A stretch of 64,000 bases of DNA from an uncultured Clostridia bacterium (GTDB lineage Bacteria; Bacillota; Clostridia; TANB77; CAG-508), in contig CANPVM010000004.1 of the NCBI GenBank assembly GCA_947581805.1, positions 1 to 64,000 on the forward strand. Reading direction: 5' to 3'. Below, piece after piece: positions 60,501 to 64,000 of the stretch. The notes beneath the pieces were generated by a model. It did no database searches, was not told where the DNA came from, and was given only the letters and a program-made list of their open reading frames with translations. Both the position numbers and the translations under genes were made by a program. The first letter of the stretch is position 1. Each line of letters opens with the position of its first letter.

Positions 60501-60711
60501 TGTATTGGGATTAATCGGGGGTTATTTCTTAAATTACTTTATCATGGGTACTTGTGAAATTAATGTGTTACGATTTAGTAGAGAAATTCGCCCATTAAGC
60601 TATTTGTATGCTATAATTATAACCATTATTTTCACAACCATTGTTAATATTGTAACCTATTTTTCATTAAAGAAAATTGATATGATTGAAAGCTTAAAAA
60701 GCATAGAATAA
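57514..60711 (+). CDS. FtsX-family ABC permease with long coiled coil
   Basis: 1065 residues. Helix at about 20-40, an extracytoplasmic part with a Gln/Glu/Lys-rich coiled coil of roughly 280 residues (about 235-510), three helices (about 530-660), a second extracytoplasmic domain and four C-terminal helices. Motifs GTMKALGYNKVQIAGKYLLY and ATIKVLGFYDKEVYQYITRE are the two FtsX repeats. It partners the ATPase at 56631. ATG at 57514 follows AAAGGAG; the open frame upstream runs through the inverted-repeat element. Confidence 0.88.
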   Translation: MKKALLKDSLKEIKNTYRRFISILLMAFLGVGFFAGIRATAPDMVDTVDKYFDEKNVYDIKLLSTLGLTEGDITALKQIDGIEEVYGEYSEDILLNFEDTELVTKVLSLDEVNQVSLTEGRMPENSKECLVEKSFCTQTGKALGDIVTIEETENSIIKEKEVVIVGTMNSPLYASRERDTSKLGSGRVSYNMYLPKESFNSEVYTEVYLTLRNAKEYQTDSTEYKEIIEQVKEKLEGIKEERQEARYQEIKTEAEEELNKAKTELEEEKQKAESEIQEKENEITQGQKSLQNAQATLNANQKQAKEQFTLAQTQIQEAKEQLLIQEKDLPNLENKAQQEITKLNTQKQELQPNLTVLNQNISSSEEQLNQVKQELQKENLTQEEKQVLETQKTQIENSLSILKDQKETFTTTLQTIENAILKIQKELEQGKETLKQAKVQIQKQEEELQKTQKNANSEFKKAQEQINSSKTQLEEGKTALASAKEEYEEKIEQAEKELKDAEEEIQKIEKPTWYILDRSANTGYNSFIQDTQSVENLGKVFPIVFFVIATLISLTSMTRMVEEQRVQIGTMKALGYNKVQIAGKYLLYAALACIIGGSIGMIVGFILLPKIIWLMYSMMYVMPDISIHFNWHYAILGLGLASICIIGATLYTALSALTETPSELMRPKAPKPGKRVLLEKIPFIWKHLSFTRKVTVRNIFRYKKRFLMTIIGIAGCTALILAGFGIKDAISAILPNQYEKVYQYQMQISLKSGITNTELENLITTLQEKQGIEKVVETQMTSGTLMNQNKEEDVQIIIPQEENLQGVIHLADSKTKEIVDLQNNKIAITEKVAELLNVQKGDTIILKDADEKQYEVQISDVVENYIYHYVYMPKTLYEKLYEPYHTNVLLVEHTLNNNQEDAFAKELLEKEEVSAISLNSSIQNMMNDMMSSLNYVVIVLIVSAGLLAFVVLYNLSNVNISERIRELATIKVLGFYDKEVYQYITRETVILTAIGIVLGLIGGYFLNYFIMGTCEINVLRFSREIRPLSYLYAIIITIIFTTIVNIVTYFSLKKIDMIESLKSIE

Positions 60712-60754
60712 AAATGAAACAACTTTGGATAGCCCTTCATAGAAAAAGAAAAAT

Positions 60755-60796
60755 ACAAGAGGGAAAGCAAATTTGCTAACCCTCTTGTGTTTTTTG
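60755..60796 (+). terminator. Rho-independent terminator
   Basis: ACAAGAGGG pairs with CCCTCTTGT, with inner AGCAAATTTGCT and a T-run. Confidence 0.85.
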
Positions 60797-60802
60797 TATG
60801 TT

Positions 60803-61108
60803 TTAATTATTTTTCTTGTTTGGTGGAACATAGATGAAAACCATATAATAATTGTCGTCAGGTATTAAAGATAAAGCTTGTTCCTCTACATTAAAATCAT
60901 AACGATGATTTAAAACTTTTCCTTTTTGTACGCAAATATGACCTTCTTTCTTCCAGTTTTCTACAACACCAAAGATATCAACAACACAATGACTGATGCA
61001 TACTTTAACTGGTAATCTTTCTTTAAATTCTTGTAACCATACTTGATTAGCGTAATCCACGGGTTCACCGCATACCTCGCTTAAAATCCGTATAATCAAT
61101 TGTGACAT
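60803..61108 (-). CDS. Unknown 101-residue protein (uses CGG as Arg)
   Basis: Soluble protein beginning MSQLIIRILSEVCGEPVDYA, ending in PPNKKNN. No family recognised. I start at the ATG at 61108, with AGGGAGG about 11 nt upstream; the frame is open for 26 more codons without a site. In-frame CGG at 61090-61088 (LIIRILS) is followed by A, the same ATA CGG A context as recoding site 5, yet skipping here would stop after one codon. Confidence 0.65.
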   Translation of the reverse strand: MSQLIIRILSEVCGEPVDYANQVWLQEFKERLPVKVCISHCVVDIFGVVENWKKEGHICVQKGKVLNHRYDFNVEEQALSLIPDDNYYMVFIYVPPNKKNN

Positions 61109-61334
61109 ATTACTTATTGCCTCCCTTAAAATAATTATTTTACAATAGAAGTTAAAACGATAGTGATAAAAGGAATAAAATATCATGTGTGCACATTATA
61201 GCACCATTTTTTATAAAAGTAAAGAAAAACAGTGAATGAATATTGTATAATATGAAAGAAATGATATAATATTGGTAAAATAATATGTATGAATTTTATA
61301 GTACATGTATAAAACATAGGAAGGATTTTTTAAA

Positions 61335-62009
61335 ATGCAAGAATTTGATTGGAAAAATGATATAGGGCAAAAAGAAGAAAAAAGAAAACTCGCTGAAAGA
61401 ATTGCAAAGAGAGTAAGAAATGGGGAAGTAATTGGTTTTGGCTCTGGCAGTACTTCTTATATGGCAGTAGAAGAAATTGCAAAAAGAGTAAAAGAAGAAA
61501 AACTAAGCATTAAAGCTATTCCAACTTCACAAATTATAGAAGATTTATGCAAAGAACTAGGAATTGAAACTACCACGCTAGATATAGAAAAGCCAGATTG
61601 GTGTTTTGATGGAGCAGATGAAGTAGATAAACATAATTGGCTAATTAAAGGAATGGGAGCTGCTTTATACAAGGAAAAATTAAATATAAAGCAAAGCAAA
61701 GAAAATTATATTTTAGTTGATTATACCAAATTTGTAGACAAATTAGGAGAAAAGCATCCTGTGCCAATTGAAGTAGAAAAAGATAAGGTAGAACAAGTAG
61801 AAGAAGAAGTAAAAAAATTAGGAGCAACAAAAGTAGAAATTAAATTATCTAATGTAAATCAGGGACCACTTGTTACGGATAATGGAAACTACCTTTTGTA
61901 TGCGTGGTTTAATCATATAGAGGCAAACTTAGAAGAAACAATTAACAAAATAGATGGAGTAATCGAAAACGGACTTTTTATTGGGTATAATCTTATTCTA
62001 ATAAAATAA
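61335..62009 (+). CDS. rpiA: Ribose-5-phosphate isomerase A
   Basis: 224 residues, RpiA family. GFGSGSTSYMAVEEIAKR, PDWCFDGADEVDKHNWLIKG with the catalytic Asp pair, GMGAALYKEKL with the general-base Glu, and GPLVTDNGNYL. It interconverts ribose-5-phosphate and ribulose-5-phosphate. AGGAAGGAT lies upstream of the ATG. Confidence 0.95.
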   Translation: MQEFDWKNDIGQKEEKRKLAERIAKRVRNGEVIGFGSGSTSYMAVEEIAKRVKEEKLSIKAIPTSQIIEDLCKELGIETTTLDIEKPDWCFDGADEVDKHNWLIKGMGAALYKEKLNIKQSKENYILVDYTKFVDKLGEKHPVPIEVEKDKVEQVEEEVKKLGATKVEIKLSNVNQGPLVTDNGNYLLYAWFNHIEANLEETINKIDGVIENGLFIGYNLILIK

Positions 62010-62011
62010 AA

Positions 62012-62047
62012 GAAAAAGCAACTTCAAGTTATGAAGTTGCTTTTTTG
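62012..62047. terminator. Bidirectional terminator overlapping a coding end
   Basis: AAAAAGCAACTTCA pairs with TGAAGTTGCTTTTT. The minus-strand gene ends inside it: the stem encodes its last residues KKATS. Confidence 0.85.
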
Positions 62048-62313
62048 GCATTCCATTTTGCAATGTTATTAGCATTGTGTTCTTTAGCAAGCCTTGTTAA
62101 AGTTTTCTTTACTTTTATATATTTCATTTGCAATTCTTTGGTATTAGGTTCTCTTCCATAGAAGGCTACAGAGCCCAATAAATTAATATCACGTTCGATG
62201 GTAGTTTTACCTAAGCGAAATTCCTTACTAGCTTCTGCTATCGAATGACCATTGTCTTCTAAAATGTAATCTGCAACTGAAATTGCCCGTAAAAGATTAT
62301 TATGCTTTCTCAT
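62029..62313 (-). CDS. SpoIIID-like helix-turn-helix protein (uses CGG as Arg)
   Basis: 94 residues, the length of SpoIIID. A helix-turn-helix is visible in SIAEASKEFRLGKTTIERDI, comparable with the SpoIIID segment that ends SKSTVHKD, followed by a basic helical C-terminus. Likely a DNA-binding regulator, possibly of sporulation. AAGGAGG precedes the ATG. One in-frame CGG (62289-62287, LLRAIS). The assignment rests on pattern, not a search. Confidence 0.6.
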   Translation of the reverse strand: MRKHNNLLRAISVADYILEDNGHSIAEASKEFRLGKTTIERDINLLGSVAFYGREPNTKELQMKYIKVKKTLTRLAKEHNANNIAKWNAKKATS

Positions 62314-62402
62314 TACTAATAAAATACCTCCTTATACCATTGTTTAAAAACAATAACAAAATAATTATATCACATTATTACATAATAGTCAAAGATAGTT
62401 GA

Positions 62403-62576
62403 TTAATGTTTTTCATATAAATCTTCTATGTTCACACTTTTTTCATAAGGACCATTTAAAAAACCGATGGTTGCCATATTATTTTGCACTTCTTGAATCC
62501 AAACGGGTTCTTTTTCATAAAAAACATCACAAATTTCTCCATTATTTACAATTTCAAATGCTCTTTTACTATTCAT
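62403..62576 (-). CDS. sspH: H-type small acid-soluble spore protein
   Basis: 57 residues. MNSKRAFEIVNNGEICDVFY, then PVWIQEV and NIEDL match the SASP-H family of spore core proteins. ATG at 62576 has AGGAGG 9 nt upstream; an in-frame ATG at 62585 is too close to it. Expressed in the forespore in relatives. Good evidence that the organism sporulates. Confidence 0.85.
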   Translation of the reverse strand: MNSKRAFEIVNNGEICDVFYEKEPVWIQEVQNNMATIGFLNGPYEKSVNIEDLYEKH

Positions 62577-62697
62577 ATATATCATCCTCCTACTATTTTT
62601 ATTTAAATTATATACAAGCTATAGTAAAATATACTTAAAATTTATTGCGAAAATGTAAAAAATATAGTATGCTAAAGAAAAGAAAGAAGGGAAGCCA

Positions 62698-63471
62698 ATG
62701 AGAATATTAGCAGTAGGAGATTTAGTAGGAGAAAGTGGCGTTAAAAAATTAAAAGAAAAATTGCCAGAAATAAGAGAAAAACAAAATATTGATTTTGTAA
62801 TAGTCAATGCAGAAAATTCAGCAGGTGGTATGGGAATTACTGTTTCTATTTTTCAAGAATTAAAAAGACTAAATGTAGATGCTATTACCATGGGAAATCA
62901 TACTTGGGGGAAAAAAGATATTTTTACTTTTATTGATGATGAAAAAATGAATCGACCAGCGAACTACTCCAGAGGAGTGGTAGGAAAGGGATATCATATC
63001 TACTCTTGTAAAGGAAAGAAAATATGTGTTGTTAATTTAATCGGCAGAACCGATATGGCTGTGCAATCTGATAATCCTTTTACAAAAATGGAAGACATTT
63101 TAGAAGAAGTAAAAGGAAAAGCAGATTATATTATTGTTGATTTTCATGCGGAAGCAACAGCAGAAAAAATAGCTATGAAATATTTTTTAGATGGAAGAGT
63201 GAATTTCCTTTTTGGAACACATACCCATGTACAAACAGCAGATGAAGAAATTACAAAAAACGGAACTGCCTATATTAGTGATATTGGTATGACAGGACCA
63301 ATAGAATCTATTATTGGAATGGATATTCAAGCATCTATCAAAAGATTTATGACATCTCTTCCAGAACGATATAAATTAGCAGAAGGGGAATGTATGTTAA
63401 ATGGTTGCATAGTTGAAATTAATGACGAAAATTGTCGAGCAATTTCTATTGAAAGAATGAATATAAGATAA
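62698..63471 (+). CDS. ymdB: YmdB-family metallophosphoesterase
   Basis: 257 residues, TIGR00282-type. ILAVGDLVGESGVKKLKEKL, NAENSAGGMGIT, MGNHTWGKKDI, VDFHAEATAEK, GTHTHVQTADEEI carry the binuclear metal ligands. A 2',3'-cyclic-nucleotide phosphodiesterase that affects biofilm and sporulation decisions in Bacillus. AAGAAGGGAAG precedes the ATG. Its position just upstream of spoVS is the conserved arrangement. Confidence 0.94.
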   Translation: MRILAVGDLVGESGVKKLKEKLPEIREKQNIDFVIVNAENSAGGMGITVSIFQELKRLNVDAITMGNHTWGKKDIFTFIDDEKMNRPANYSRGVVGKGYHIYSCKGKKICVVNLIGRTDMAVQSDNPFTKMEDILEEVKGKADYIIVDFHAEATAEKIAMKYFLDGRVNFLFGTHTHVQTADEEITKNGTAYISDIGMTGPIESIIGMDIQASIKRFMTSLPERYKLAEGECMLNGCIVEINDENCRAISIERMNIR

Positions 63472-63601
63472 ATGCCGAAAAAGGAAGAAATAGAACGAAA
63501 AGTTTTCCATTTTTTTCCATAAAAATACTAGACAAAGTTTTATTTTTGTATTATAACTATACCTGTAATTCAAATAAAAATAAAATTATAGGAGGCAAAA
63601 A

Positions 63602-63865
63602 ATGGAAGTTTTAAAAATCTCATCCAAATCAAATCCAAATTCTGTAGCAGGAGCAATCGCAGGTTTGGTAAAAGAAGAAAACAAAGCAGAAATGCAAGCA
63701 ATTGGAGCAGGAGCACTAAATCAAGCAGTAAAGGCAGTGGCAATCGCAAGAGGGTTTGTAGCACCATCTGGAGTAGATTTAGTATGTATCCCAGCATTTG
63801 CAGAGGTAGAAGTAGAAGGAGAAGATAGAACTGGAATTCGAATTATTGTAGAGTCAAGAAAATAA
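63602..63865 (+). CDS. spoVS: Stage V sporulation protein SpoVS
   Basis: 87 residues, highly conserved Alba-like protein. MEVLKISSKSNPNSVAGAIA, GALNQAVKAVAIARGFVAPS and IPAFAEVEVEGEDRTGIRII match SpoVS, required for spore coat and core dehydration. TAGGAGG precedes the ATG. Confidence 0.96.
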   Translation: MEVLKISSKSNPNSVAGAIAGLVKEENKAEMQAIGAGALNQAVKAVAIARGFVAPSGVDLVCIPAFAEVEVEGEDRTGIRIIVESRK

Positions 63866-63912
63866 AAAATATCTTTTTCAAATAAATAATTTACAAATAA
63901 AAAATTCTTTTT

Positions 63913-63955
63913 ATTCGCATTTGAAATTAACTGTCAAATAATTTCAAATGCGAAT
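63913..63955. repeat. Perfect 17-bp inverted repeat
   Basis: ATTCGCATTTGAAATTA (63913-63929) and TAATTTCAAATGCGAAT (63939-63955) are exact reverse complements with a 9-bp loop. No T-run follows on either strand at the usual distance, so it may be an operator or RNA hairpin and not a simple terminator. Confidence 0.8.
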
Positions 63956-64000
63956 CCAAATTTTTCAATCTTTATAAATTAAAATCTAAAATAATTTCCC

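Noticed and set aside
61088..61090. In-frame CGG at 61090 as a seventh recoding site
   Set aside because: Skipping the C gives a stop after one codon, and the continuous frame runs to the end.

Overview
The window is about 64 kb of AT-rich DNA from a low-GC, endospore-forming Firmicute, most likely an uncultured Clostridia member. Evidence for this is AGA-dominated arginine usage, strong AGGAGG ribosome sites, a T-box, a yybP-ykoY riboswitch, CsoR copper control, SpoVS, an H-type small acid-soluble spore protein and a SpoIIID-like regulator. Nearly all genes are on the + strand, in short operons separated by hairpin terminators. I see no prophage, CRISPR array or intact transposase.

Main result: six genes are each split by exactly one extra base, and every time the base is a C placed directly before a conserved glycine codon, so the zero frame reads CGG (sites at 6066, 13514, 16099, 34727, 48355 and 49601). 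Skipping the C, or reading CGGA/CGGU as a four-base glycine codon, restores a full-length conserved protein in all six. In the ordinary AT-rich genes of the window I find no CGG read in frame as arginine; the only CGG codons there are these six. The first gene in the window is a tRNA-Gly (77-150, minus) with anticodon UCC followed by G37 instead of the usual A37. Its loop therefore displays UCCG, the complement of CGGA, and a U30-C40 mismatch lets the stem re-pair around an 8-nt loop like that of +1 frameshift suppressor tRNAs. I propose native four-base (CGGN = Gly) decoding or dedicated +1 recoding. Nine in-frame CGG codons do occur, in eight GC-richer genes of mostly unknown function, so CGG seems to carry two meanings.

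Layout. 0-5.7 kb: tRNA-Gly, Mn riboswitch and cation P-type ATPase, GT-C glycosyltransferase, secreted glucosaminidase-like protein. 5.9-10.9 kb: ABC ATPase (recoded) with ABC-2 permease, unknown membrane protein, DUF3006 protein with a ComEC-like hydrolase, acidic repeat protein. 11.1-16.4 kb: heterodimeric ABC exporter (second subunit recoded) and RNA m5C methyltransferase (recoded). 16.5-20.6 kb: MFS permease, DUF1064 protein, helical-bundle protein, large membrane protein of unknown function. 20.8-25.3 kb: Cys-rich peptide, CsaA, CsoR, thioesterase, CopZ and CopA copper genes, unknown gene. 25.5-37.1 kb: MacB-like ABC transporter, orphan structured RNA, mini KH-domain protein, DUF362, acyltransferase, iron-type alcohol dehydrogenase, and a pair of ABC-FtsX proteins (second recoded in Walker A). 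37.1-43.2 kb: flavin reductase, TspO, GH3 hexosaminidase, a probable guanidine-IV riboswitch driving a MATE-kinase fusion, GIY-YIG protein, SH3-CAP protein. 43.3-54.2 kb: Ile T-box, methyltransferase, DUF1653, IleRS, secreted metallopeptidase (recoded), QueA (recoded), Tgt, WG-repeat protein, TyrRS. 54.3-64 kb: unknown genes, a chimeric pseudogene, a LolD/FtsX-type ABC pair, RpiA, SpoIIID-like protein, SASP-H, YmdB and SpoVS.

Several dispersed REP-like repeats built on GGGACG lie mostly just after stop codons, and one appears to have inserted in frame inside an ABC transporter gene.
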